A DNA stretch of 64,000 nucleotides from Bolinopsis microptera (lineage: Eukaryota > Ctenophora > Tentaculata > Lobata > Bolinopsidae): positions 16,176,945 to 16,240,944 of the forward strand of contig NC_087079.1 in assembly GCF_026151205.1 (NCBI RefSeq), given 5' to 3'. A program made the position numbers and the translations under genes. The first letter of the stretch is position 1; each line of letters begins with the position of its first letter. The notes beneath the pieces are model-generated. The model saw only the letters and a program-made list of their open reading frames with translations. It was not told the DNA's origin and ran no database searches. This document shows, one piece after another, positions 35,541-49,220 of the stretch.

Positions 35541-35770
35541 AAAGAATTTAAGGACAAAACCGCTTACGCGCTACGTAAACCTTAAAGATCTGTTGAGATC
35601 TATTCTCGGATTTAAAGTAGTTAAAGAAAGTAAAAGGCTTTTAAAAGGTTTCAAAGATCGATCTGTTATCATAACAGCCCTCTGCAATAGTCGAGTAAGT
35701 ATTCTATTAGATTTATAACATAAATTGTGAGTATTGTACTACATATATCATATCATTATGTCATAATATA

Positions 35771-36561
35771 GGTACCGCGACAATTGACCCCCCGACAATT
35801 GACCCCCCGACAATTGACCCCCTATGTAATTACACTGGGGTCAATTGTCGCGAAATCTAGGGTTTAGTACGACAATTGACCCCCCGACAATTGACCCCCC
35901 GACAATTAACCCCCCGACAATTGACCCCCCGACAATTGACCCCCTATGTAATTACACTGGGGTCAATTGTCGCGAAATCTAGGGCTTAGTACGACAATTG
36001 ACCCCCCGACAATTGACCCCCCGACAATTGACCCCCCGACAATTGACCCCCGACAATTGTAATTAAACTGGGGTAAATTAATCGGGTTAGGGTTAGGGTT
36101 AGGGTTAGGGTTAGGGTTAGGGTTAGGGTTAGGGTTAGGGTTAGGGTTAGGGTTAGGGTTAGGGTTAAAGGGTTAGGGTTAGGGTTAGGGTTAGGGTTAG
36201 GGTTAGGGTTGGGGTTAGGGTTAGGGTTGGGGTTAGGGTCAGGGACAGCTGTTCCTGGGTCAGGGTCAGGGTCAGGGTCAGGGTCAGGGTCAGGGTCAGG
36301 GTCAGGGTCAGGGTCAGGGTCAGGGTCAGGGTCAGGGTCAGGGTCAGGGTCAGGGTCAGGGTTAATTGTATTAAATTATATTTTCGGGGGTCAATTGTCG
36401 GGGGGTCAATTGTCGGGGGGTCAATTGTCGGGGGTCAATTGTCGGGGGTCAATTGTCGGGGGGTTAATTGTCGGGGGGTCAATTGTCGGGGGGTCAATTG
36501 TCGGGGGGTCAATTGTCGGGGGGTCAATTGTCGGGGGCCGGGGGTCAATTGTCGCCCACCC
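35771..36561 (+). mobile_element. TIR element with telomeric-repeat core, copy 2
   Basis: Flanked by an exact 8-bp duplication ATAATATA (35763-35770, 36562-36569). The left tip reads GGTACCGCGACAATTGACCC, and the right tip read inwards is GGGTGGGCGACAATTGACCC. Tandem CGACAATTGACCCCC 15-mers with a CTGGGGTCAATTGTCGCG spacer unit fill the left arm. The core is (TTAGGG)n at about 36084-36237 followed by (TCAGGG)n at about 36237-36362, and the right arm is (GGGGGGTCAATTGTC)n. It is inverted relative to copy 1, and the order of the two hexamer tracts with respect to the tips is reversed. Long Gly/Ser/Val frames here are repeat artefacts. Confidence 0.85.
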
Positions 36562-36569
36562 ATAATATA

Positions 36570-38125
36570 TTATCATTCTACATGTACACTACATAGCTCA
36601 TCCTTATCAACACACTGTCAAGGGTATAACATTTGTGCCAGTCATGCATTTGTAGAATTGTACATCGACTGCAAATCCGGTGTTGGAAGTGCATGCTAAT
36701 GTTCTCAAATAATGCGCCAGCCATTTTTTAAGAGTGTGTGTTCCTGGAGCTGAGTCTTGTGAATTGTGATGACTGATTTGAATGTTTACATGTTGGACTA
36801 TCCGAGTATATGACTGATCATTGACACACTCACAGACTGTAACCATCCATTCAAATTGTGAGCCCACGCCGCACCGTTTACACCGCTTCAAATAATCCTA
36901 TCGTAGTATCATCTCTCACTCATCCTGTCTTCTCTTTTGTTCCCTTCTCTCTCAGCAGTCTTGGGGAAGAGGCACACCGATTGTCGTCCTTTTTGCCCAA
37001 ACGCGAACAGAGCCCTATATTTTTAGGTTGGAACTAAAACTAGAGTTTAATGAAAATTTCAAAAAAAGAAATGGACATTTTATCTAACCATTGAGTTTAA
37101 AGACCACCATGTACGACCACGTGCTCCAAATTTTCCGTAAACACGGCCATTATGAACCCCCGCCCCCCCCCCCCCCCCACAACTTCAAATGACCACCAAG
37201 TTTCTAGATTTGATGGCCCGACCACTCACAATTCACATGCTTACTAACATGATTACACATAAAACTAGTCTTGTGGGGTGTTTATTTGCTTATTTTATCA
37301 TTAGTTTTATATGATTCTATTCAGGTAATAAGATTCACGACGCCCTGGACTGTCAAGAGAACGCCAAGTCAAACAGTTTTATTCACGAAACAGCAGTTAT
37401 ACAGGAGATTAATATTACTCTGAGAGGAAAATGTTCGTTGCCCATATATGGGCATCATGAGAATCTCATGATGAGATACTAAACTGCTATACTGAAACAA
37501 TTCAACCATGTCTTCATTTTATCTTTAATGACACAAAGATGATGTGTCCTAATGGGATATTTTTGTATCGACAATATTTTAAATGTAATCTGTTATGATA
37601 TGTTAGTATTAAGAGGGAAGCATGCTAAAAGCCTTATTTGCATAGTAGGGTATTGTGTAGTATTAAAATGAAACTAGTTTCTAGAGTATGTTACTTAGTA
37701 AATAGTCTCCTAGCCTACTAGTCTACATAATTTAATAGGAATGATTTTTTAATTTTCTAGTTGGATTTTGTTACCCTAGCTCCGTAGTATGTCTCTGTGA
37801 TAATGTTCTCTAACCTGCAATACTTTGTTCTTACGGCACTGTAAAACTCACTATAATTTCTTTTTAAACTACTTTAATTAATGGGATAAAGTAACACTCA
37901 ACAGGTTGAATGAATTGTGAATTGTTTCTTTTGCGTATCACTGCTTTTCAGAGTTGCACTCAAATTTTATGATGTTCAGAGCGAGCAATAAAATAGAAAG
38001 TAAAGATAAAGTGGCAGGAATAAAGAATCTGTAAAGATTATATTTGGTGAGTGAGTATTACAAATTTCAAAGTTACGTAAGAAGTTATCAAAATAAATCA
38101 AATGGCAAAGGAGTAAGGCTTTTCC
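36570..38125. other. No gene seen
   Basis: AT-rich sequence with a poly-C tract (about 37158-37178). No supported coding frame is present. Confidence 0.5.
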
Positions 38126-38126
38126 C

Positions 38127-39110
38127 ACAGTGGTATGACACCTCTTACTGGGGTATGACACCTGTACCTCTTACTGCTTACAGGGGTATGACTCCTCTTA
38201 CTAGAGTATGACCCCTCTTACTGGGGTATGACACCTCTTACTGGGGTATGACCCCTCTTACAGGGGTATGACACCTCTTACTGGGGTATGACACCTCTTA
38301 CTAGGGTATGACCCCTCTTACTGGGGTATGACACCTCTTACTGGGGTATGACCCCTCTTACAGGGGTATGACCCCTCTTACAGGGGTATGACCCCTCTTA
38401 CTAGGGTATGGCCCCTCTTACTAGGGTATGACACCTCTTACTGGGGTATGACCCCTCTTACTAGGGTATGACCCCTCTTAATAGTACTGGGGTATGACCC
38501 CTCTTACTGGGGTATGACCCCTCTTACTGGGGTATGACACCTCTTACTGGGGTATGACACCTCTTACTGGGGTATGACACCTCTTACTAGGGTATGGCCC
38601 CTCTTACTGGGGTATGACCCCTCTTACTGGGGTATGACCCCTCTTACTGGGGTATGACCCCTCTTACTAGGGTATGACCCCTCTTACTGGGGTATGACAC
38701 CTCTTACTGGGGTATGACCCCTCTTACAGGGGTATGACACCTCTTACTGGGGTATGACCCCTCTTACTAGGGTATGGCCCCTCTTACTGGGGTATGACCC
38801 CTCTTACTGGGGTATGACACCTCTTACTGGGGTATGACTCCTCTTACTAGGGTATGGCCCCTCTTACTAGGGTATGACACCTCTTACTGGGGTATGACCC
38901 CTCTTACTGGGGTATGACACCTCTTACTGGGGTATGACACCTCTTACTGGGGTATGACACCTCTTACTGGGGTATGACTCCTCTTACTAGGGTATGGCCC
39001 CTCTTACTGGGGTATGACCCCTCTTACTGGGGTATGACCCCTCTTACTAGGGTATGACCCCTCTTACTGGGGCAGGACCCCTCCTCCAGACCCCTCTTTC
39101 ACCAGAATTT
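38127..39110 (+). repeat. 20-bp minisatellite, about 48 units
   Basis: Units of the form GGGGTATGACCCCTCTTACT, with variation limited mainly to ACC/ACA, CTG/CTA and TATGG/TATGA. Variant types recur in blocks, suggesting segmental expansion. It lies about 1 kb upstream of the second SRSF10-like gene. Confidence 0.95.
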
Positions 39111-40718
<1,608 letters not shown>

Positions 40719-41324
40719 TATCAAACCATGCAGACTGAAAACCGAGCAAGCCTTGTACCTTGTTACATTTTAAATCTCTGTATAACATCTACACAATATC
40801 CACTGATGATAAACTCTCTTAAAATTAAGAGAGTGCTTAAGACTAAATTTTACTCAGGATATATTCAATAATATTTTTTGGGGGCAGCAGTTATCAGGTA
40901 TGATCTGGTATCATTTGGTATACACTGATTTGTTATTTTAGGGTTTACTTCCAAACTTAAGTAATAAAATGGGGTATTGCAGCCAGGAGTAAACATTATA
41001 ATTATGGAAATCTCCAGTATTTAAAGATAATTTAATTGTTCTTTCAGTTCGTAGTTTCTTGGTTTAACCTTGGAAATCGGTTATTTTAATGAAATGTTCC
41101 TTAAACGATATCCAAAAAATAAAAGTATGTCAATTAAAATCTGCGATTAGAGACAATGAAACGGTGACTTATATATTATGAGTATTATATGTCCTTATAC
41201 TATCAGTTCTCAAGTTGTTAAACTTTGTTGTTTTTTTTACTGTCCTATCAAAGTATCGTTCACATTATATCACGTAAATCAGCTTTGGGGGAGGGGGTTT
41301 GTAGAAGCTAATGTAAGTGTCATT

Positions 41325-41395
41325 TCTACCTATTTCTACATATTTCTACCTATTTCTACATATTTCTACCTATTTCTACCTATTTCTACCTACGG
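41325..41395 (+). repeat. Short minisatellite (CTACCTATTTCTACATATTT)n
   Basis: About seven 10-bp half units TATTTCTACC/TATTTCTACA. Confidence 0.85.
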
Positions 41396-41904
41396 CTTAA
41401 TGTGTAAAGAGGCAGTCTAAATGGGCAAAAACTGGCGTACGTAAAATTATGTTAACGATTCTTTTAAACGGGCAACCAGTTTCGCCAACAAAGAAAAAGC
41501 GACTAAGTGATATTTGTTAGTAACTCTAGTCTCTAGACGGTTTGAGAAGTGAGATCCTCATTCAATAGTGGATATGATTCACGAGTATGATCTGACCTCC
41601 GCGAATACATTTTTTAACCTCTGTTTCATTGGAATTTGAAAAATGTACGTTTAATTCTCGAACCGAGACCTATATTGCAGCACAAATTGACATTTTAAAT
41701 GAGTTAGAGCGTATATAAATCAATCAGCGTATAAATCACTAAAATTTCTTTAAACATTTATAAATCGCTTAAACTGCCAGCTAGCATAGAATACATTTTT
41801 TTTTAATTTAGCAGTGAAAAACTGAAACAAGAAAACTGTCGATAAAATTTGACTTTACAATTAATACAAATATAAGGCATATCAGAATTAATTGTATTGT
41901 ATTA

Positions 41905-42125
41905 TCAGTGCGTAGATGTATTGTATCTGTATCTAGTAATGCATTGTATCTGTATCTAGTAATGTATTGTATCTGTATCTAGTAATGTATTGTATCTGTA
42001 TCTAGTAATGTATTGTATCTGTATCTAGTAATTTATTGTATCTGTATCTAGTAATGTATTGTATCTGTATCTAGTAATGTATTGTATCTGTATCTAGTAA
42101 TGTATTGTATCTGTATCTAGTAATA
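41905..42125 (+). repeat. 23-bp minisatellite, about 9 units
   Basis: Units of TGTATTGTATCTGTATCTAG followed by TAA, nearly identical across the array. Confidence 0.93.
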
Positions 42126-42568
42126 TGTTTTGTCGTGCATGCCACTGTTCTTCACAAGTAGTCTTTAGTAGGACTGTGGTTGCTATAGTAGCCAATAAAG
42201 TAGCGCATGTTACCTTTATCATTGCGTCTTTCTAATGTTGTGAATTCCTATTTGTTTAGATTTTAAAACTCTAAAACGCTGGCTTTATAATTATGTAATG
42301 TTTTTAAAAGTGATATTGAAGTTGTCTTTTAGCTTTCTTTGAATCACAAAGTCCAAATTGTTAGTTTTAAAGCCTCACAGACCTCAGTGGAGATTGGTAC
42401 TGTTAAATTTTAAACATTCCAAGATAAAGAACACAATCAGGCACTCGCATACCGCTCCTCTTCACAACAAAGTCTCCCCTGACTCATCTTTATGCACTTA
42501 TTTTTTGCCAGTGCTTTCAGTTACTCGGATAGTTGTTCGCAGATAGCGTAGCAAAAAGGTGTGGGCTC

Positions 42569-42631
42569 AAAATCCTTATCGACGTATTTTTAGCCATATT
42601 ACATGGCTAAAAATACGTCGATTAGGATTTT
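42569..42631. repeat. Hairpin with 29-bp arms
   Basis: AAAATCCTTATCGACGTATT... at 42569-42597 is followed after a 5-base loop by its reverse complement at 42603-42631, with one mismatch. It may be a minimal MITE. Confidence 0.85.
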
Positions 42632-43387
42632 CAACTTATAGTTGAACCCTGCAATCTGCATCTTTGAATTGTCCTGTTCAGAGATACAAAAACGCCCAAA
42701 AAATAGTACATTATATAATTTTGTAGCTTATTACTGTTTGTCCTTTATTAGTTATCGTATCATTAGTGTTGTTAGCTGTTTTAACCCTAAATGTAAGTGT
42801 GGTTTACGATAACCTCAAGTCAAAGGATGACACGCTATGAAACGACTATTGTCCCGAACAGTGGCGTAACGTTGCCTGTTGGCGCCCCCCTGCCGAAAAG
42901 GCGCCCCCCTGTTGGCGCCCCCTCCCCTTTTGGTGCCCCTCCCTAAAATTGAACAAATTAGGTGATTTTAGAGGATACGCCGGTAAAATCTCTAAAAAAG
43001 TGTGTATCTAGAGCAAAACGCGCAGTTTTGCTAGTACTTTAGTTAAGTTTTCGAAATTGTCCCACATTCAAACGACGATTTGGCGCCCCCCTAAGACGGC
43101 GCCCCCCTGCACAGCGGGGTCAGCAGGGCCCTTCGTTACGCCACTGGTCCCGAAATGGCCATGTGGTTCAACGGAAAACCTCATGGAGATTACTGACATT
43201 GTTAAACATAGGCAATGTAAGTGCAGGTTCAGTTCAGCTGCTCTCGTTTATTGACTGCAGCCCGCAACCGAACTAAACATGATATACGAAAGTTAAGCAG
43301 AATTACTGTCACAATTAGCTACAAAAGGCTCATAATCATGCCACCCGATTAGAAAAAGTTCAGATTCATCTACTGGTACTAGCGAGT

Positions 43388-45752
43388 TCATGAATCCGAG
43401 ATTTTGGAAACATTTTGGAAACATGTGTCAGAATTGTGTCAGAATTGTGTCCGATTTGGAAACATGCCTTTGTAGCCGCAATTATGCCTGGACTGACTTG
43501 AAATCGATCTGGTATGGTAGAGGGACATGTGTACTAACATTTCTAGCCACTCAGAAGTGCGAAATATTGCCCTGGTTCATGGAATGAACGAAATGAACAA
43601 AAAATGAACATTGTCCTAGAATCGCCTAAAATGAGCTGAAACCGATTGGGATCGATTGGTATTGATACCACAAGTGTCCCTGAAAAGTTGAGTGGTTCTA
43701 GCATGTCCAGAAAGGGCTCTGGGGCAATGTTTCCATTTTGGTGTCAGAGTAGTTGAGCTCGTGGAAACATTTGTGTCCGATTTGGAAACATGCCTTTGTA
43801 GCCGCAATTATGCCTGGACTGACTTGAAATCGATCTGGTATGGTAGAGGGACATGTGTACTAACATTTATAGCCACTCAGAAGTGCGAAATATTGCCCTG
43901 GTTCATGGAATGAACGAAATGAACAAAAAATGAACATTGTCCTAGAATCGCCTAAAATGAGCTGAAACCGATTGGGATCGATTGGTATTGATACCACAAG
44001 TGTCCCTGAGAAGTTTGGTGGGTCTAGCATGTCCAGAAAGGGCTCTGGGGCAATGTTCCATTTTGGTGTCAGAGTAGTTGAGCTCGTGGAAACATTTGTG
44101 TCCGATTTGGAAACATGCCTTTGTAGCCGCAATTATGCCTGGACTGACTTGAAATCGATCTGGTATGGTAGAGGGACATGTGTACTAACATTTCTAGCCA
44201 CTCAGAAGTGCGAAATATTGCCCTGGTTCATGGAATGAACGAAATGAACAAAAAATGAACATTGTCCTAGAATCGCCTAAAATGAGCTGAAACCGATTGG
44301 GATCGATTGGTATTGATACCACAAGTGTCCCTGAAAAGTTTAGTGGTTCTAGCATGTCCAGAAAGGGATCTGGGGCAATGTTTCCATTTTGGTGTCAGAG
44401 TAGTTGAGCTCGTGGAAACATTTGTGTCCGATTTGGAAACATGCCTTTGTAGCCGCAATTATGCCTGGACTGACTTGAAATCGATCTGGTATGGTAGAGG
44501 GACATGTGTACTAACATTTATAGCCACTCAGAAGTGCGAAATATTGCCCTGGTTCATGGAATGAACGAAATGAACAAAAAAATGAACATTGTCCTAGAAT
44601 CGCCTAAAATGAGCTGAAACCGATTGGGATCGATTGGTATTGATACCACAAGTGTCCCTGAGAAGTTTGGTGGGTCTAGCATGTCCAGAAAGGGCTCTGG
44701 GGCAATGTTTCCATTTTGGTGTCAGAGTAGTTGAGCTCGTGGAAACATTTGTGTCCGATTTGGAAACATGCCTTTGTAGCCGCAATTATGCCTGGACTGA
44801 CTTGAAATCGATCTGGTATGGTAGAGGGACATGTGTACTAACATTTATAGCCACTCAGAAGTGCGAAATATTGCCCTGGTTCATGGAATGAACGAAATGA
44901 ACAAAAAATGAACATTGTCCTAGAATCGCCTAAAATGAGCTGAAACCGATTGGGATCGATTGGTATTGATACCACAAGTGTCCCTGAGAAGTTTGGTGGG
45001 TCTAGCATGTCCAGAAAGGGCTCTGGGGCAATGTTTCCATTTTGGTGTCAGAGTAGTTGAGCTCGTGGAAACATTTGTGTCCGATTTGGAAACATGCCTT
45101 TGTAGCCGCAATTATGCCTGGACTGACTTGAAATCGATCTGGTATGGTAGAGGGACATGTGTACTAACATTTCTAGCCACTCAGAAGTGCGAAATATTGC
45201 CCTGGTTCATGGAATGAACGAAATGAACAAAAAATGAACATTGTCCTAGAATCGCCTAAAATGAGCTGAAACCGATTGGGATCGATTGGTATTGATACCA
45301 CAAGTGTCCCTGAGAAGTTTGGTGGGTCTAGCATGTCCAGAAAGGGCTCTGGGCAATGTTTCCATTTTGGTGTCAGAGTAGTTGAGCTTGTGGAAACATT
45401 TGTGTCCGATTTGGAAACATGCCTTTGTAGCCGCAATTATGCCTGGACTGACTTGAAATTGATCTGGTATGGTAGAGGGACATGTGTACTAACATTTCTA
45501 GCCACTCAGAAGTGCGAAATATTGCCCTGGTTCATGGAATGAACGAAATGAACAAAAAATGAACATTGTCCTAGAATCGCCTAAAATGAGCTGAAACCAA
45601 TTGGGATCGATTGGTATTGATACCACAAGTGTCCCTGAGAAGTTTGGTGGGTCTAGCATGTCCAGAAAGGGCTCTGGGGCAATGTTTCCATTTTGGTGTC
45701 AGAGTAGTTGAGCTTGTGGAAACATTTGTGTCCGATTTGGAAACATGCCGTT
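43388..45752 (+). repeat. Satellite with a unit of about 327 bp, about 7 copies
   Basis: Units containing GCCGCAATTATGCCTGGACT recur about every 326-327 bp, from about 43470 to 45440, with very few differences. Repeated open frames of 63-88 codons on both strands come from the repeat and carry no recognisable domain. The array ends abruptly at about 45752. Confidence 0.93.
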
Positions 45753-45844
45753 GAAAAGAATGAGAAGTGATGGTGGACCCCTAAACGCTCCCAAACGTGC
45801 CAGACGTTGAATTTAAATGTTTTTGTATACTATTGAATAATACA

Positions 45845-46689
45845 GGGGGGGGGGCAAAAGTAAGTACCCATACGTTGGCCTTAATAGCTCAGTCACTGAG
45901 TGCCCAATTGAAATAATTATTTTTGGTATGACTTACTACCAAATGAAGGTTCATTTTCGCATTTATTTGATAGTTTTGATATCCGGATCGAACCAAATGT
46001 TATTGAATGGTGTTTGGCCATTTAAATTACGTTTGTCCTGAAAAAATGAGTCCTAGCTTCTCAGATGACCGAGATATGAAGATAATAATTTTATGGATAA
46101 CCGGTAGTAGAGACTTATCAAACTATTGTTTAGGAGGAAACGCGAGCTTTCAGTGTAATACACTTTCATCAGGCTCAAATTATTTGCTATATAGTAGTGT
46201 TGCAAGTATTAAGACATATGAAGCATAACAAGTTTGTTCATTACATGTGATCAGGTAATTGGGTTGAGGCTAGACCCGCATTATGGGAAGCATGCAGAGA
46301 GCCCAATTATGGTTGCTGTAATTGGGTAATCATTGAGTACCCAATCAATTTTGCTAACGAGATAAACAAATTGCTTGATAACTTCTTCATTTTAATTCCG
46401 TTTCGCGCCATCTTTCAGATTATATTCCGGATTAAACGACCCAGGCAATATGTTACAACGGATTCTCTAACATGTTCACAAACACGAATATAAGTAATTC
46501 AATGTTGATTGCGTGTGGCCCCCAAAAATCGAATTTTTTAAATTTTGGTGACGGAATTGCCATCTGCAAAGCAACAACTCTCAAATATTATTAATATTTG
46601 ATATATGTATATAATATATATTATAAAACACGGCGGTGGTATAAGACCCAACGTATGGGTACTGACTCCCCCCCCCCCCCCCCCCCCCC
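45845..46689. mobile_element. TIR element with poly-G/poly-C ends between opposed satellite blocks
   Basis: The left end is a run of ten G followed by CAAAAGTAA and GTACCCATACGTTGG (45864-45878). The right end has CCAACGTATGGGTAC (46648-46662), then TGACT and a run of 22 C. The 845-bp body has no convincing protein frame. Target duplications are not clear. It separates the forward (43388-45752) and reverse (46693-47560) satellite blocks. Confidence 0.5.
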
Positions 46690-46692
46690 TCA

Positions 46693-47560
46693 AATCGATT
46701 CCAGCTCATTTCAGGCGATTCTAGGATAATGTTCATTTTTTGTTCATTTCGTTCATTTCATGAACCAAGGCAATATTTCGCACTTCTGGGTGGTAAAAAA
46801 TGTTAGTACACATGTCCCTCTACCATACCAGATCGATTTCAAGTCAGTTCAGGCATAATTGCGGCTACAAGGGCATGTTTCCAAATCGGACACAAATGTT
46901 TCCACGAGCTCAACTACTCTGACACCAAAATGGAAACATTGCCCCAGATCTCTTTCTGGACATGCTAGACCCACCAAACTTCTCAGGGACACTTGTGGTA
47001 TCAATACCATGCCAATCAATCCCAATCGGTTTCAGTTCATTTTAGGCAATTCAAGGATAATGTTAATTTTTTGTTCATTTCGTTCATTCCATGAACCATG
47101 GCAATATTTCGCACATCTGAGTGCTTAGAAATGTTAGTACACATGTCCCTCTACCATACCAGATCGATTTCAAGTCAGTCCAGGCATAATTGCGGCTACA
47201 AAGGCATGTTTCCAAATTGGACACAAATGTTTCCACGAGCTCAACTACTCTGACACTAAAATGGAAACATTGCCCCAGAGCCCTTTCTGGACATACTAGA
47301 CCCACCAAACTTCTCAGGGACACTTGTGGTATCAATACCAAGCGATACCAATCGGTTTCAGCTCATTTTAGGCAATTCTAGGATAATGTTCATTTTTTGT
47401 TCATTTCGTTCATTATATGAATCATAGAAATATTTCACAGGAAGCTTAAAATGTTAGTACTCAAGCCACTGTATCATACCAGGGCAAATCCAACTCTGTT
47501 TACGGACATATACAGCCAAAAACATGTTTCCAAATCGGACACAAATGTTTCCACGAACTC
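46693..47560 (-). repeat. 327-bp satellite, inverted block, about 2.7 copies
   Basis: Reverse complement of the 43388-45752 unit, more diverged and truncated at both ends. Confidence 0.9.
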
Positions 47561-47825
47561 GGATTCATCTTCTGGTACTAGCTGACTTTGTCAAAACGTA
47601 TAGGCAAAGAAAAACTTATGGGGCGCGGCGGCCGGTACGTTAAATTAAATCCCGCGCGCGCGCGATTATATCTAACCTAGCTATATATAGTTAAGGCCAG
47701 AGGGGGGGGGGTAAGGGGTCAAAAAATTCTACCAAAATATTATTTTCTAAATCGATTTAATTTTTAATGACAAAAACATTGCCGCTATTCACATATTTGT
47801 AGCTGATTAACTTTATTTTATAATT

Positions 47826-48884
47826 GAGGTTAACCGATTTTCACAAAATTGACTATACAACATTGAGGTTAATAAAATTGAGGTTAATATTTTATTACAC
47901 GCCATAATTTTTTGTTATTTCGGTCAGCAAATGTAAACTCTAAATTTTAGGTTCATAATTGTCAGAAAAAGTAATATCCAAACGTGATTAAATGAGGTTA
48001 ACCTCGTCTTTTAGATATAGCGAGAATAGATCAAATGATAGAGTTATTATTTTCATCGTAAGTTTACGGTATACACATTTCTAAATAGATGACGTGTTGA
48101 TTGACTTTCTTTTATCTTGGGAAAATGAAAAAAATGAGGTTAACCAACACATTTTGGTACCGTAGGGAATATACATACGATTCTTACTTATGTAATGTAC
48201 CACAATATCGAAGTGAGGTATCTATTGGTATCACAATGCCTACAACTATAATCACGTGACAAAGGTGATTCGAACTGACCATATTTTAGTAGAAGATTTT
48301 ACCCGTAAATGGCTAAAAAATGAGGTTAACCTCTCATTTTTTGAATACCTGACTAATCAATTATATTTTAACCTCAAAAACTTAATCGTTATACTGTGCA
48401 AATGTTTTACTACATATATAATAACATATTGATAAACCAATCCCAGTGTTATATGGTCTAAAGCGAGGTTAACAACCAAATTTTAAGCAGTTAGTGTTTA
48501 CAGGAAGTCTTGGTTAACCTCATTTTTTACAATACAAGGAAATTAACTACTGAAAGTAGCTAAAATCATTTAGGGGACGGCCAGGTCTGATCAAGTAAAC
48601 GTTATTAAGTTTATAAAAAGTCCTAACTAACGAACTGTGATACATTCCAGTGAATATTCAAAATTTTGAAAACACTAAATTGCATCTATCTCAAAACACA
48701 TTTTTTGACCTTTCGATTCCTTAGTTGAGAAAACCAGCCACCCCCTGATATTGAGATTTGGTACAGTGGTTCCTTGGACAATTATCCTCATTTATTATGT
48801 GACCGATTTTTTTTATTTGACTCGGTTCTCGAATTATGAGGTTAACCAGCTAAATTTTCCGAATTTTTGACATGGTTAACCTCA
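47826..48884. repeat. Cluster of eleven GAGGTTAACC motifs
   Basis: Full or half palindromes of TGAGGTTAACCTCA start at about 47826, 47865, 47881, 47993, 48136, 48321, 48368, 48465, 48512, 48837 and 48874, in both orientations. The last two fall in the fold-back arms. Confidence 0.75.
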
Positions 48885-49020
48885 TAATTCAAGAACCGAG
48901 TCAAATAACAAAAATCGCTCACATAATAAATGAGGATAATTGTCTAAGGAACCACTGTACCAAACCTCAAGATCAGGGAGTGGCCAGTTTTCTCAACTAA
49001 GGAATCGAAAGGTCAAAAAA
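48702..49020. repeat. Fold-back with arms of about 148 bp
   Basis: The sequence from TTTTTTGACCTTTCGATTCC (48702) to GAGGTTAACC (48847) returns inverted at 48872-49020 after a spacer of about 20 bp, with a few mismatches. Confidence 0.85.
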
Positions 49021-49220
49021 GTTACAGCCGTTTAAAGATCCAGTTCAACATGTAATTACAGGTAAACCTCAAAATTTAGCGCGCGATATCTCAGGAACGC
49101 AAGGTCAGATTTTGATCTGGTTTTTTTCTTCTTGTTCGTCTCCAGCAGCTATTATCAAATATGTGAAAACTAGAAAAGTGCCATTTACCCCCCCCCCCCT
49201 CTGGCCTTAAACAAGGATCT

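Larger units (their letters stand above)
47695..49206. mobile_element. Non-autonomous TIR element with TTAA duplication
   Basis: TTAA flanks both sides (47691-47694, 49207-49210). The tips are GGCCAGAGGGGGGGGGGTAA and its inverse (49184-49206). TTAA duplication is typical of piggyBac and Kolobok elements. The 1.5-kb body has no protein frame. It holds eleven GAGGTTAACC-type motifs and a large internal fold-back (48702-48850 against 48872-49020). Confidence 0.7.

Noticed and set aside
36209..36699. Frames with Gly-Ser, Val-Asn-Cys-Arg-Gly and Ile-Val-Gly-Gly repeats
   Set aside because: They arise from the TCAGGG tract and the GGGGGGTCAATTGTC 15-mers of the mobile element.
38127..39110. CRISPR-like array
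   Set aside because: It is a head-to-tail minisatellite without unique spacers in a eukaryotic genome.
45880..45905. tRNA A-box-like sequence (TAGCTCAGTCACTGAG)
   Set aside because: No B box in the correct orientation and distance and no cloverleaf. The only B-box-like site (GGATCGAACC, about 45986) is on the other strand.
43388..47381. Repeated 63-90-codon frames on both strands of the 327-bp satellite
   Set aside because: Period and identity follow the satellite. Frames are broken at variable places and have no family resemblance, so selection for protein is unlikely.
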